DNA of 64,000 nt from a virus. Below, piece after piece: positions 30,427 to 41,300 of the stretch. Position numbers and translations under genes: made by a program. The notes beneath the pieces were generated by a model. The model was not told the DNA's origin and did no database searches. It saw only the letters and a list, made by a program, of their open reading frames with translations. The first letter of the stretch is position 1, and each line of letters opens with the position of its first letter. The stretch covers positions 22,005-86,004 of the IMG/VR virus record IMGVR_UViG_3300021197_001279; one strand, given 5' to 3'.

Positions 30427-31545
30427 TTAGTAATCCAATCTGGCCCGGATGGTAAATTCTGTATCTGGTGATTTCTTCAGAGGTTCTGATAGTTTGGCAG
30501 TCGCCATCAACTCATTGTTGTCGTTGTAAAGCCCAACAGTAGTAATGTATGCTACAGGGTTGTCAGTAGACTGTGACTTGACACGAATTTTTGAAGAGTC
30601 AACATAAGTTGGGTTTGAACTATAGTTGAATTCATTGTGATTTGCGCGACAGAAGTAAACAGTTGAATTTAACTCAGTTGTGTTATTAAATTGCATGTTG
30701 TAAATTCTACTTCTGATTGCATCGGCAGATGATGAAATCTCAGAACCAGACAGGAATTGAAAACCTGTTACTCCGCTGGTAGCAGAGAAGGCTGTGCTGT
30801 TTAAGGAATTATTTAAGATACCGGCATCAGCCTGATCGTTAAATACAGAACCTGAAATGACAGCGATTCCTGCTTGATAAAAGATCAAACCAACGGAAAA
30901 ACGATTGTTGTTCTTTAACTGTTGTCCGTTTGAAACAGATGCAGTTGCAGACAAGATTCCATATTCTCCAGCAGGTGAATTGACAAGATAACTTGGTGAT
31001 GCTAAAGAAGCACTGTAATCTGTAATTTTAATTCTGTTATTAAAGTTTGTACCAGTGTGAGTGAAAACATCATCAATACCAAGTTCTAATTCAAACGTTC
31101 CTTTTTTAATTTCATCCTTGTTAAGGAGTCTTGAAAAATTAATAAAGAAAACACTGTCTAATTTTGTTCCACCGTCAAGTAGGTTTCCGTCCTCATCAAA
31201 AGCAAGAATAGAACCGGTTGCATCATAACCCATAAGAACCTGAGCCATCTGGTTGTAGATGTTCTTTTTCTTAGTTACTTGTACTGTGGTGTCATCAAAA
31301 AGCGGAGTATCAACACGCAAACCAAAAGTAATATCAAAAATATGGTTCGCCGAAGAACTTAGGTAAGGGTAGTCATAAACTGACTGGAACATTCCGTGGG
31401 TGTAGTTTTTAATGTTTGGCTCAGCACCATAGGTACCTCCAGCACCATACGTACCAGAAATAATTGTTCCAGTTAGTGGGATGGCCTCATGTAGAAGGGT
31501 TCTTGTTGAAACTACATCGTTTTCGTTTAGTGGTTTATACGTCAT
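30427..31545 (-). CDS. Putative tail/fibre structural protein (paralogue A)
   Basis: A 372-aa protein, homologous along most of its length to the downstream 395-aa protein. Landmarks are 'DEIKKGTFELELGID' (near 155), 'AGIAVISGSVFND' (near 230) and the C-terminus 'LYNDNNELMATAKLSEPLKKSPDTEFTIRARLDY'. The Gly/Tyr-rich 'GTYGAGGTYGAEPN' near 33 is a short low-complexity turn. AAGGAT precedes the ATG. It is likely a tandem-duplicated tail component; a precise T4 counterpart cannot be named. Confidence 0.6.
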   Translation of the reverse strand: MTYKPLNENDVVSTRTLLHEAIPLTGTIISGTYGAGGTYGAEPNIKNYTHGMFQSVYDYPYLSSSANHIFDITFGLRVDTPLFDDTTVQVTKKKNIYNQMAQVLMGYDATGSILAFDEDGNLLDGGTKLDSVFFINFSRLLNKDEIKKGTFELELGIDDVFTHTGTNFNNRIKITDYSASLASPSYLVNSPAGEYGILSATASVSNGQQLKNNNRFSVGLIFYQAGIAVISGSVFNDQADAGILNNSLNSTAFSATSGVTGFQFLSGSEISSSADAIRSRIYNMQFNNTTELNSTVYFCRANHNEFNYSSNPTYVDSSKIRVKSQSTDNPVAYITTVGLYNDNNELMATAKLSEPLKKSPDTEFTIRARLDY

Positions 31546-31554
31546 TTTTTATCC

Positions 31555-32505
31555 TTATGCAAGTCTAATGTACCTAACCGGTACGTCTAAAATACTACCT
31601 GTCTTAACGCCGGTAATTCTAACGTTGGTGTCGATGAAGCGAACACTACTGGTTCCACCACCGCCGGCTGTTCTGTTTGTCAAGGTATCAGTGCCACCTA
31701 GTTCAGTAAATAGGTATGAACTTGTGTTTGTGTCCATTGAGGACTTGATCTTGAACGATACTCGTGTTCCTCTTGGTCCGCTGATTGCTTCAGTTGTCAC
31801 ATTACCATCCTCAAGGATCTCGGTTACAAAAGTGTCTCCAAGGTCTACAGTATAATATGCAACATTATCATCATCGATATAATCAGGGGTCGCCTCGGTG
31901 CCTTCGCGATCTGCTAGCTTACCAAGTCTATTATCCATCTGGACAATATAACTAGTTTCTTTCAACTCATCATCAAGCTTTCTCTTTGGAGAAATTTCTG
32001 TAGTGTTAAGGCCTTGGTCAACCTGTATGTAGTTTTCACTAGCAAGAGTCTCGCCTCGGATAAATCCTTGAACAATGGAGCCATCAGCAGCGACAGCTAC
32101 ACCAGTAGTTGTTGAGGTGCTTCCATCATTATCTTCTGTTTCTGCGTTAACAGCAACCAAAAACGCATTCTTTGTCGCATGTCGCTTGGTGTTATTGTTT
32201 CTTTCGTTAAGAACACAAACAGGCAAAAACAATAACTCAAGATTGTCATAGGTCAGAAGCCTAGTTTTAACGCTAGAAGCGTTGTTTGTGAATGCCTCTA
32301 GAATAGGTGTCTGCAGGATTTCAAGGTCGTAGTATGAACTACCACTAGCATGATTCTTGTTGTAAAGAGAATAATCAATCTCTTCATCTGCAAGAGCAAA
32401 TTTTGTGATCTGGAATGAACCATCACCCTTTGCTAAAACTTTTCTTCCGTGGTCTGTGAGCACGACATCTAGAATAATGTCACCGCTGTTGTCTAAAAAG
32501 GCCAT
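31555..32505 (-). CDS. Putative tail protein with LTxHGR N-terminal module
   Basis: A 316-aa protein. The first about 50 residues ('GDIILDVVLTDHGRKVLAKGDGSFQITKFALADEEIDY') align with the start of the 321-aa protein at 38362, whose remaining parts differ. The C-terminal third ends in beta-rich 'VRFIDTNVRITGVKTGSILDVPVRYIRLA'. It has a late-promoter-like element (32528-32537) and GGGAG upstream. It is probably a virion component located at the tail; the N-terminal module may be an attachment or assembly domain (inference). Confidence 0.6.
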   Translation of the reverse strand: MAFLDNSGDIILDVVLTDHGRKVLAKGDGSFQITKFALADEEIDYSLYNKNHASGSSYYDLEILQTPILEAFTNNASSVKTRLLTYDNLELLFLPVCVLNERNNNTKRHATKNAFLVAVNAETEDNDGSTSTTTGVAVAADGSIVQGFIRGETLASENYIQVDQGLNTTEISPKRKLDDELKETSYIVQMDNRLGKLADREGTEATPDYIDDDNVAYYTVDLGDTFVTEILEDGNVTTEAISGPRGTRVSFKIKSSMDTNTSSYLFTELGGTDTLTNRTAGGGGTSSVRFIDTNVRITGVKTGSILDVPVRYIRLA

Positions 32506-32527
32506 TTAATAACTCCCATTACGTCTT

Positions 32528-32537
32528 TAATAAATAG
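32528..32537 (-). promoter_or_regulatory. Late-promoter-like element CTATTTATTA
   Basis: The exact 10-mer lies in the 39-nt gap, 22 nt before the ATG at 32505. Inferred late promoter. Confidence 0.5.
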
Positions 32538-32544
32538 AATTAAC

Positions 32545-34440
32545 TTAGAATTCTTCTTCTGATTTATTTTTCTTCAATTTAAAATTCACATTATAATCAA
32601 TTATTTTACCTGTTGTTGTAGATTTAACTCGTATTTTGAACCTTCTACCCCAAACAGATTCCTGGGCAACACCCAGTTTTAATCGATCAACCGTCCCCTT
32701 ATAAGTATCTTTGTTGAACAAAACATTCTGTTGTTCGTCAAATAAAGTTTGCTCAATAACCGGAGTTACTTGAAAAAGGCTCTTGAATGCCTTCGACATT
32801 TGATAGACATCCGGCTGTGGAAACTCATATTTACTAACCACTACTTTGGCATCATCTGCATCTGTCAACAGTTCTACTTCATAAACAGGTGAAGGATTTG
32901 ATACCAAGTCTTTTTCATTTATCTTACGAAACATGTAGTAATACTTAGTGTTAGGAGCAACCCGATCAGTAAACATTGCATCTTCAGTCTTGAAAGGTGC
33001 GCCAATTTCAATTAATTTCTTGTCCCTAAAGTCATCATAAGATGATGGTGGCATTTTTGTTTTAAAGATCTCGTACAAACCATCTTCTCGGCTTGTACTA
33101 AATTGAAACAATTGTTGCCCTTCTCGCCTGTTTATTGTCATTTCTTCAAGTTGTCTTTCATCTTCTGGTAAAACAGTGATAAACTCACTCATCATTCTGC
33201 CCTTTGTGGGAGATAAGTAAATGTTTATTTTGTTCTCTGAGTTCATTCTCGTAACAAATCGAACGTCTGGTGGTAGTGACGGAGGCTGGATAACCTTGAT
33301 TGTTTGGGTAAACATCTCAAAAGGTACAATCATGACTGTTGGCTTGTTAACTACGTCTACAAGTGCCTCATCCTCTACAAAACGGAGATTGGTGTACCGA
33401 TAACTATTACCTACCAGAATGTAGTGCGCGGTACCTTTGTACGCATAGGTTTCACCATACTTTATTTGCGAATCCATAAATGTTGAGATGTCATCCTCTG
33501 CCGGTATGTAAACCTGTTGTGCCTTGGGGTCCACTGGTACTCCCAAGTATTTGTCTATGCTGTAACAAAAGTCCTCTTTGTAACACTCAGTGTTGGCCAC
33601 AATGTCCTTAAAGCTTCTGAAGTTTTTTGACAACTGTCTTACATAAGAAAGAAACAGGGTTTTCTTAAAGGTGTTAATCATCTCAGAATCATCTATCTTG
33701 TCCTCGGAGTACAAGTCAGACTCAAATGATTCAGAATTAACCCAATTCAATAAACTGTAGATTGGAACTGGTGTGTCTTCTGAGACTGTCTGATTATTTT
33801 GGACACTAAAGGGAATCTCTACTTTTTCTCCCTCAAGATAATCATTCAGCACTGTATCATACAATCCAACTTTTCTCAGGAAGTTCGTAAAGTCATTTGT
33901 CACTCTGTTCTTAATAGCAATCTCGTTGTAGTAAGGCTTATCGTCAACCTCTTGATGGCCACCTGGTAAAATCAATCGTGATAAATCAGCGCCCTCAGGA
34001 GCCTGAAAGGCTGGGGGTAGTGCAGCTTCTGGAACTGCAACTGAAATTCTGTCGTATTCTGGGGAGTTAAAATTAAAGTTACTAAACACATCATAGGTTG
34101 CGGCAGTTTTATTTAGTGAAATTGTCTCTACATCAAGGGCGTTTTGAGGAATCTCAAATGTTGTGTAGTGGTCTGTGTAGTCTACATCTAACGTTAGATT
34201 TTGAGAGACTAAGGATCTGACCGAAGTACTCACTTTTGAGGTTAATTTAATTGTCTGAACTTCTGCGATAATTCCATCTTTCTCTTCTATTTTACGTCCA
34301 CCGTATTCAAGGTTAAAAAGCCTAGAGTCTATGACTTTAATTCTAGCAGTGCCAAAACCATAATTGTCAACCACTTTGGCAAAACCAGTGGCTACTTTTA
34401 AATTGTCCTGTGTTGATTCGGCTATCTTTACTTTTGGCAT
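32545..34440 (-). CDS. Large virion structural protein with FN3-like segment
   Basis: A 631-aa protein. The middle (about 300-400) contains 'EDDISTFMDSQIKYGETYAYKG', and about 480-525 has a fibronectin-III-like strand pattern ('VAPNTKYYYMFRKINEKDLVSNPSPVYEVEL'). Acidic patches and a Lys/Glu-rich C-terminus (KLKKNKSEEEF) are noted. The start overlaps the upstream stop (TAATG). It belongs to the tail/baseplate gene series by position. No T4 counterpart is recognised; no enzyme motifs. Confidence 0.6.
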   Translation of the reverse strand: MPKVKIAESTQDNLKVATGFAKVVDNYGFGTARIKVIDSRLFNLEYGGRKIEEKDGIIAEVQTIKLTSKVSTSVRSLVSQNLTLDVDYTDHYTTFEIPQNALDVETISLNKTAATYDVFSNFNFNSPEYDRISVAVPEAALPPAFQAPEGADLSRLILPGGHQEVDDKPYYNEIAIKNRVTNDFTNFLRKVGLYDTVLNDYLEGEKVEIPFSVQNNQTVSEDTPVPIYSLLNWVNSESFESDLYSEDKIDDSEMINTFKKTLFLSYVRQLSKNFRSFKDIVANTECYKEDFCYSIDKYLGVPVDPKAQQVYIPAEDDISTFMDSQIKYGETYAYKGTAHYILVGNSYRYTNLRFVEDEALVDVVNKPTVMIVPFEMFTQTIKVIQPPSLPPDVRFVTRMNSENKINIYLSPTKGRMMSEFITVLPEDERQLEEMTINRREGQQLFQFSTSREDGLYEIFKTKMPPSSYDDFRDKKLIEIGAPFKTEDAMFTDRVAPNTKYYYMFRKINEKDLVSNPSPVYEVELLTDADDAKVVVSKYEFPQPDVYQMSKAFKSLFQVTPVIEQTLFDEQQNVLFNKDTYKGTVDRLKLGVAQESVWGRRFKIRVKSTTTGKIIDYNVNFKLKKNKSEEEF

Positions 34441-37397
34441 TAGTATCCTCCTCCACCACGTCTTCTGGTTGTTGAGGTAGTTGCGGCTTGCCGTCTTTGT
34501 CTTCTAGTAGAAGAAGAATCAGTTACCTGACCTCTATTTGAAACCCTAGAGCCAACTCTCTGATTTGTTGTTTGACTGGTTCCGATTATCTTTGTAGATT
34601 TAACATAAGAACTATCTAATCTCTGTGTAACTATGTTTGTGGTGGAGTATTTTACAATCGGGGATACCACTGTGGAAATATTGGAAATCGTTAGTGATGG
34701 TATCTCACTGTATTGGGGTGTGGACAGATCTTTATTGGACACAACAAAAGTTTGGTTCCGTACGGGGAACATTAGGTTAGCGCTTGGCCCTAGGTCCATA
34801 GGGGCATCCTCATAGTACCTCATTCTACACAAAAGAGTTGAGTCTTCTGTTACATCCGATGTCTTTAGCATCTCGAAAATAGGCTGCGTTACAATCTCTA
34901 CACCGTTTGAATCAGTAGCAAAGCCAGTGATTTTTTCAATTTTTTGCATGGCTTTGAAAGCAATCTCAAATGCATTTAGGGATGATACTTCCTTGAGCGG
35001 GTCAACGGGCGACTGTAAAATGTTGTTTTTGACAGAATTAGACCTTGAGTTAATCAGCGCCTTGGTTTGTATTGGTTGATTGGCCACATCTTCAGCACTG
35101 TATTTTGCGGAACCTAGAATGTAAGATAAAACATTATCAGCGGAGGCAAAATTATAAGCAGCTGACCCAAGAGTAGGATTGTTATTAAAAGTAGCAACAA
35201 TTTGCCCTACTGCTAGTTGGGTATCTTCGGTCGCCGGTGGTGTGAATTCATTGTCAACATTAATAAATTCAGAATTCTCTCCTAAGTAATGGACACTTTC
35301 AATTAATGTTTTTTGTGCCTCTTCTTCATTCTGGCCTGAGGTGTCTTGTACTTCAGTTTTTAATGATGGATTAGAAAAGCCAAAGCCACGCATTAAATTT
35401 TTTGCCAAACCATGATTATTTTTCTTTCCGACTCTTGTCCGACCTGTCGTGGTTTGACTGGAGGTTCTTCTTATACTAGTTGCAATTTGTCGTGCACCAG
35501 CCACAAGGTCGTTTGTTTTCTTCAAATCAAGGCTATCAACATTCTCAATTGATACCGTCTCGTCCCTGTACTGTAATGATAAAGGCGAAAAGTAAGAAAC
35601 CTTTACGGACTCAAGTGTAGTCAATGCACTCTGCATTTCCTTAGGCAGGGACTTTAACTCTTCTGCTGTTGCAATGTTGGAATCGTAATAAAATCTACTA
35701 AGTTCCTGTGACCCTCTACTAAGTAAATCTTCTGGTCTTAAAACTGGTAGGCCCTTTGTTACAACTGGTGGTATGTAATTGTACGAACGATTGTAATCAA
35801 AGAAATTAACATTGTCCTCGAAAGTCTTATTAAGAAAGATACGAGCCGGCATGAAAGTCGTCTTGGTTGTTTTTGGTGTCTTGCTGTTGTATTCATTACG
35901 AACACCGAAGCGCTCAAACATGAGACTGCTTAAATCGTCTAAATCGGCAATAAATTTTTCTGATGTTGTTGGGTTGTAAGAGGCAACAGAGAAGCCTTTA
36001 ATTTTTTCATTAATGAGTCTTCTTTTCTCTGTGTCGTTAAAATCTTTGAAATACTGTAAATTATTGTAGTAAACTTCTATGATTGAAGATACATCAGCAG
36101 GGACAAAGACTCCATCCCTAAGCCTTCTCATCTCATAATCATAAGAGCCTTTCCTGCTTAATGCGTGATGTATCTCTTTCATTCTGCTCAAAGAAGAGCG
36201 AAGTTGTAAAATTATGTTATCGATGTATTCTTGTGATTTATCTTTAATTGTTAACTCAACTGAATATTTAAAATTACCCTTGTTCTTTCTTGTTTTAGAG
36301 TCATCGGTAAACTCAAACGCACGAATGTTTCTGTTCGTGAACAGGTATCTTTCCTTCAATAGTTCTTGAGGCCTCAGGGAATAAGGCGCTATGTCTGTAG
36401 AAGAGGCAATTATGACACTCTTTTTCGTATTGAGTGTGCTATTTTGGTAAGACCCCATTTTTCCTTTAACTAATCTAACATTGGCATTAAACCTCTTGAC
36501 AATCATTTGGGAGATTTGAATCTGGTTTAGAAAGTCGTTAAACATCCTCGCACTTAAATCTGCTATCTTTGTACCAAGTTTTGTTCTAGTAAGCAATAGT
36601 TGCTTCATGTTGACGAAAAACATTCCATTCAAATCATCATTGTTATTAACAGACAAATGAAGGTTGCTAATCACTGGGTTATTTTGGATTGAGTCTCTTT
36701 GTCTATCAGAAAAGCTTCTCCCTCTTCGGTCTACTAGTTTTAGGTTTTGAACGGTTGCTGTTCTAAGCACGCTATGGGGTGCTGCTGTGTGTCTAGATCC
36801 TTCCATGTACATTCCGTCATGTTGATGGACAGGGCCACTCCAGACCGTATTATCAGGCTTGTAGAACACAGTAGATGTCTTAACAGCAGTGCCTCTTGCT
36901 AATACCCGTTCTGAAACCAGTGCTCCGTGATAAGAGGACAACTCGCCGGTCATGTCAAGTTGTAAAAAGCCACTAAGAGCCTTTGTATCAATGTAGCATA
37001 CTGCAAAGATGGACAAATTTTCTGTATCAGAAGGGACGGTAAACTTAACTTTTTTTACATAAGCACCGTTTAATTTTTTAAATTGTTTAATCGGAAATTC
37101 ATGAATCTTAGTGGTATCATCAAAGAAAGCGTTTTTTTGTAATTCTGATGGTAGTGGAGAAACAGTGCCCTCAGTCAAACGCTGTGAAAGCGATGGTCTT
37201 CTGGTTTCAATCAAGGCAACCTTTAAAAAATCAGAAAACAAAGAGTTGTAGCCCCAGATGGTTCTATCCCCTTCCGTGGCATCAAACAACTCCAAGTTAA
37301 CTGAGCATGTAAAGGACTTGGTTGTGTTATCATCCAAGACTATTCTGGCAATGTAACAGTTCGGGACATTTTCCAAACCTACTAATTCATTCGGCAT
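34440..37397 (-). CDS. Large virion structural protein
   Basis: A 985-aa protein. I set the start at ATG 37397, which overlaps the previous stop (TAATG) with GAGG upstream; a TTG 9 nt earlier is less likely. It is mixed in composition with basic/polar stretches, helical 'QILLQLRSSLSRMKEIHHALSRKG'-like segments around 400-425, and a Ser/Thr/Arg/Gly-rich C-terminus ending in RRRGGGGY. That tail looks disordered. It sits in a run of four overlapping tail genes, so it is probably part of the baseplate or tail-fibre network. Family not recognised. Confidence 0.6.
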   Translation of the reverse strand: MPNELVGLENVPNCYIARIVLDDNTTKSFTCSVNLELFDATEGDRTIWGYNSLFSDFLKVALIETRRPSLSQRLTEGTVSPLPSELQKNAFFDDTTKIHEFPIKQFKKLNGAYVKKVKFTVPSDTENLSIFAVCYIDTKALSGFLQLDMTGELSSYHGALVSERVLARGTAVKTSTVFYKPDNTVWSGPVHQHDGMYMEGSRHTAAPHSVLRTATVQNLKLVDRRGRSFSDRQRDSIQNNPVISNLHLSVNNNDDLNGMFFVNMKQLLLTRTKLGTKIADLSARMFNDFLNQIQISQMIVKRFNANVRLVKGKMGSYQNSTLNTKKSVIIASSTDIAPYSLRPQELLKERYLFTNRNIRAFEFTDDSKTRKNKGNFKYSVELTIKDKSQEYIDNIILQLRSSLSRMKEIHHALSRKGSYDYEMRRLRDGVFVPADVSSIIEVYYNNLQYFKDFNDTEKRRLINEKIKGFSVASYNPTTSEKFIADLDDLSSLMFERFGVRNEYNSKTPKTTKTTFMPARIFLNKTFEDNVNFFDYNRSYNYIPPVVTKGLPVLRPEDLLSRGSQELSRFYYDSNIATAEELKSLPKEMQSALTTLESVKVSYFSPLSLQYRDETVSIENVDSLDLKKTNDLVAGARQIATSIRRTSSQTTTGRTRVGKKNNHGLAKNLMRGFGFSNPSLKTEVQDTSGQNEEEAQKTLIESVHYLGENSEFINVDNEFTPPATEDTQLAVGQIVATFNNNPTLGSAAYNFASADNVLSYILGSAKYSAEDVANQPIQTKALINSRSNSVKNNILQSPVDPLKEVSSLNAFEIAFKAMQKIEKITGFATDSNGVEIVTQPIFEMLKTSDVTEDSTLLCRMRYYEDAPMDLGPSANLMFPVRNQTFVVSNKDLSTPQYSEIPSLTISNISTVVSPIVKYSTTNIVTQRLDSSYVKSTKIIGTSQTTNQRVGSRVSNRGQVTDSSSTRRQRRQAATTSTTRRRGGGGY

Positions 37398-38362
37398 TAG
37401 TCGCAAACCTCCACATCAGTAACTCTTGTTCCGTAAATGTCAAAATCAATAGCCTCACGGTCTGGGCAGTTAACTTCGGCATCAATAAAGATTTCTTTTG
37501 ACTTTAGGCTCTCAAGACCATCGCAAATGTCACTCTCTGGTATCTCACTGTCTGTTAGAAAGTTAAAGTAATGCTCGACATAATCAGGAGTTGGGTCTAC
37601 CGAAACAGGAGTTGAGTCAACCATTAAGTCGTCAACTATTGTTTTTTGTTCTGGTAGGAATTTTAGCGATTTAAATGTTTCATTTCCAGAAACCTCGTCA
37701 TACATAAACACTTCCACTTCTAGACCGTCTTTAAACTTAAACCCATTTAACTCAAGAAGTTCAACGAGTATTTGATCTTCATCAATTTTTATGTATGTGT
37801 TGTCAGGCTTAGTGGCACTCACAGATTTGTTGAGGCTTGATAGTCTACCTCGAACCCTTGGGTCATTTGCGGTATTGCCAACGCTCATTGTGTACTCTAC
37901 ATCACAATTGATTTGCGGAATGTGCTTTTCGTAATAAGAACCAGTCAGTGTAGACTCAACGCTACCAGAGATTTTACCTTGAATAAAAGATGTCTTAAAC
38001 CTTGGAGGCTCATCTTTTGCCGCATCGGAAGTCCCAAGGGGTTCGGTTAAAAAATGAACCCTTTGTTGTGTACTTGGTCTTCTGATTTTCTTAACTGAAA
38101 GGTAGTTTTCTGACTGGGTGATTGTACTACCGGGAGAATCTATGTCTCTCTGTGGTCTTAGGCGTGGTGTTTCTTCAATAATTCTGGTTCTGATAGCGGT
38201 GCTATCCTCGGTAAACCCACCAGCAGCAGCATCATAAAGAATGTCATCATCAAAAAATGCATAATAAGCCGGCTTCAATCTGCCGAGAGAAAGAAGATGA
38301 CGACCGTATGGGGTCAATTCAATTGAGATAACATCTTGTTTTTTATCAAAAAATGTTGTCAA
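37397..38362 (-). CDS. Putative tail protein with LTxYGR module and TTG start
   Basis: A 321-aa protein. Its N-terminal 45 residues ('QDVISIELTPYGRHLLSLGRLKPAYYAFFDDDILYDA') form the module shared with the 316-aa protein at 32505. The centre and C-terminus are acidic; 'VDPTPDYVEHYFNFLTDSEIPESDICDG' is near 260-290. The start codon is TTG, overlapping the upstream stop as TTGA, with strong GGAGGAG 7 nt before it and no better ATG nearby. Neighbours on both sides overlap by 1-4 nt. Probably a tail or baseplate component. Confidence 0.6.
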   Translation of the reverse strand: MTTFFDKKQDVISIELTPYGRHLLSLGRLKPAYYAFFDDDILYDAAAGGFTEDSTAIRTRIIEETPRLRPQRDIDSPGSTITQSENYLSVKKIRRPSTQQRVHFLTEPLGTSDAAKDEPPRFKTSFIQGKISGSVESTLTGSYYEKHIPQINCDVEYTMSVGNTANDPRVRGRLSSLNKSVSATKPDNTYIKIDEDQILVELLELNGFKFKDGLEVEVFMYDEVSGNETFKSLKFLPEQKTIVDDLMVDSTPVSVDPTPDYVEHYFNFLTDSEIPESDICDGLESLKSKEIFIDAEVNCPDREAIDFDIYGTRVTDVEVCD

Positions 38363-41300
38363 AGCCCAACTCCTCCGCCACCAGAAAATCCAGGACCAGA
38401 GCCTCCTCCAGAATTACTACCACCAGATGTCCCTCCGGCTAACAAAGAAGCAGCAGTGGAACCAGCAGAAGCAGCAGGTGTTGGTTTAGCTGCTTGAACA
38501 ACAGCTTTTTGTCTTGTACTCTTTGGAACGTCGGCTTTTATGTCTTGCATTATTTTATTATCCACCGGTGGAGGGAGGTTTCCAAGATTGACTTCCGCAT
38601 CTATTTTAACTAGTTCTACGAGCGAAAAGAAATCGTAAGGCCAGTTGTAAGTAATCCCCGTGTCATCACCTAGTTGACCAGAAGTAGTGCCCTCTAAATC
38701 AATACCTGATGTATCTGCTGTAGTTCCTTTCTTATCAACAACTTTATCGAAATAATTTGTCTTTGCTCTTTTCTTGGCTTTAAAAATCATCCATTGAATC
38801 TTGCTATCAAGATTTGTTTGAATGTTTTTACGAACCTCTCCAGCTTGAATCTCTGCTCCGCCACCAAGTAATTCTTCGCTAACAAGAGAGTGGCCAATAG
38901 TAACCTCTGACTCTTCGAAAGAACGACCAATTTGTGGGGGTAGATTCTGCCACATGTTAGTTACATCTTCTCTGGTAAGATTATGCTTGAATTCAAAAAC
39001 ATACATTGCAAATGGATCAATCTCGTTGTATTTTACAAAGTCCATTGAAGGGGGAAATACATACTTTTTCATGTTGCGAACCATGTCAACAATAGACTTT
39101 CCTGTCTTCGGTTCAACAAGGGGAGGGTACACACCTGGTGCAACTTCTCTTCTAATGCCATCTAGGGCCTCATCGATGTCTCGTCGAGCGATTGAGAAGA
39201 ATTTACGAGTACCGTCTTGTTCTAAGAAAGGCACTGCAACAACAGCCTCAGAAATTTCTTTTACTAGCGGGGCTTCACCAAGACGAACTGGTTCTTTAGA
39301 GAATCCGCATAGATCTGCCAAAGAGCGTACATAAGTATCCTGCTCTGTTCGACGTATTCCTAGTTGTCCTGTCATCCAGTCGGACGGCAGATCAGTTACT
39401 TGAAGGAAAATTCCTTTTGCTGGGTCTGTTTCTATCACACCTTTTTGGTGCCACATGCCTCTCGCTGATGATTCTGAAGCAAATGTCGGAATTGTTAAAG
39501 CACTATCTTCTAGACTGCTGTATGAATTGAAGTTCAGCATTGGAGTTTCGAATTTAGGCTGTATGATCCACCTTGCTTTCCTGTTGTTTGTGACATCTGT
39601 TGTCACATCAATGGTTTCTTCTCCAACATTCTGTGGGTTAATCTCGCCTTTTGAGAAAAGGTTAACGCTTGAGTTAAGTTGCATGGCATTGTAGTTGATA
39701 TAATAACTATTTTGTGGTGCTGAAACGACAGGAGGCTTTGGGACTGTAAATTGTCTTGATGTGTAGTTATAAAAACCTGTTGCGCCCAAGTTTGAATTAG
39801 ACCTGCCACTTGAAGAAGTTATGACCGTGTTGTCTAAAACACTAAGTATCAACTCTCTCCATACGTTATCAGAGCCTGAGTATTCACTGTAGGTTCCAGT
39901 TGCAAAGTGAAATCCTTCATAACCAGTCAAATCACGTACTGTTGAATTTTCTGGTGTCCAATGTCTTGTAAAGTAAGGGTACTTTGAAACGTTAGTTAGA
40001 ATCTCATCAAGTGAATACTTTCTTGATTCTGTCGGCCTAAAGATGACATCACACCAAGCCTCTCCATTATAATAAGGTGGGGTAAACGGATAATTTGAAC
40101 CGCTAAAAGAGTCTGGTCTTTGAAAAGTTCTTGAGCCTAATAGGCACTCGTTACCAAGAGATGGTATTCCGAAAGCCGATGGTCTGGAGTACATCGTAAA
40201 GTTTTCTCGTGCACCACCAATAGCATTTTCATCTTGGGGCGGTATGACTAAAAAATCAGCAGGAGCATTTGTCGTGTTTGCCGCGTACTGGTCCTTAAGA
40301 GAATCGGTTGATTTGTACATCTTGATTCTCATCATGTAGTACTTGCCGGCCTCTGCGTTACCGAATGATGGATTTTGTGACTCAAGCGAGGCTAGAGTTG
40401 TGAAATTACTATCTTTTAAGAAAAACTCTGGAACTTCAGCCAAGAAGTTATTGGCCAACTTCTTGTATAGATTATCGCCATCTCCGGCCCAAATAGCGGT
40501 TAGTTCTTCATCTTGAAGACCGAATGGGTGAGGCTCCTGGGTGGAATATTCATCCTGCGCTAAGAATGTCTCTGGCTCAACAAGTGCTTCAAAGGGTATT
40601 CTCTTACTGAATACTGAGTTTAGTTGATTATTAAATCCCTTATCATGAGCAGAGCCAGTACACAGAGAAGAACCTGTGATAACAAAGTTTATTTTGTCTT
40701 CAGAGCCGCCGAGTGTTACATCGAATGACCCGACTTCAATCGCACCGGCACCACCGTCTTTAGCAAATAAGACTGGGTAGTCACATGCAACACCGGCCTT
40801 AATGGTGTTAAATAAGGCACCTGGTGCAAACAATGGTTCTATCAATGGCTGGACGGCAAATGGCTGGTCTCCTGATGCAATTGTGCCTGTCTGGAATAAC
40901 TGGATGTTATTTGCATATGATGAATAAAACTGCTGACTCATTTGAGTTGCTCTTTCTGCCGGGTAGAAACCCTCGTATGGAAGAAATTTCTTAACAGCCT
41001 TACATCTCAAAGCAAGAGAGATTGGATTAGCAAAATCCTCATGATCTTTCTTGATCAAATCAAAGTGCTTTAAGAATTCACTGTTCGATAGAACTTTATA
41101 GAACGTTGAAGAACCACTAGTGGTCGTATTCTGCTCTAAGGCACCAGATAACTCAAAAATCTCTTTTAGTTCCTCAGTGACACCTTTGGTCTCGTAAGTA
41201 TTTACGTGAGAACTGATTCTAAACTCTGGTACAATTGAGTAGCCTTGACCTTTCAATCGGATGTTTTGATTGAATTCTTCATAAGAATCATAAGATGGAC

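Noticed and set aside
38954-39334. 126-codon open frame on the plus strand
   Set aside because: It lies inside the 1411-aa gene, has shadow-type composition and no promoter or RBS.
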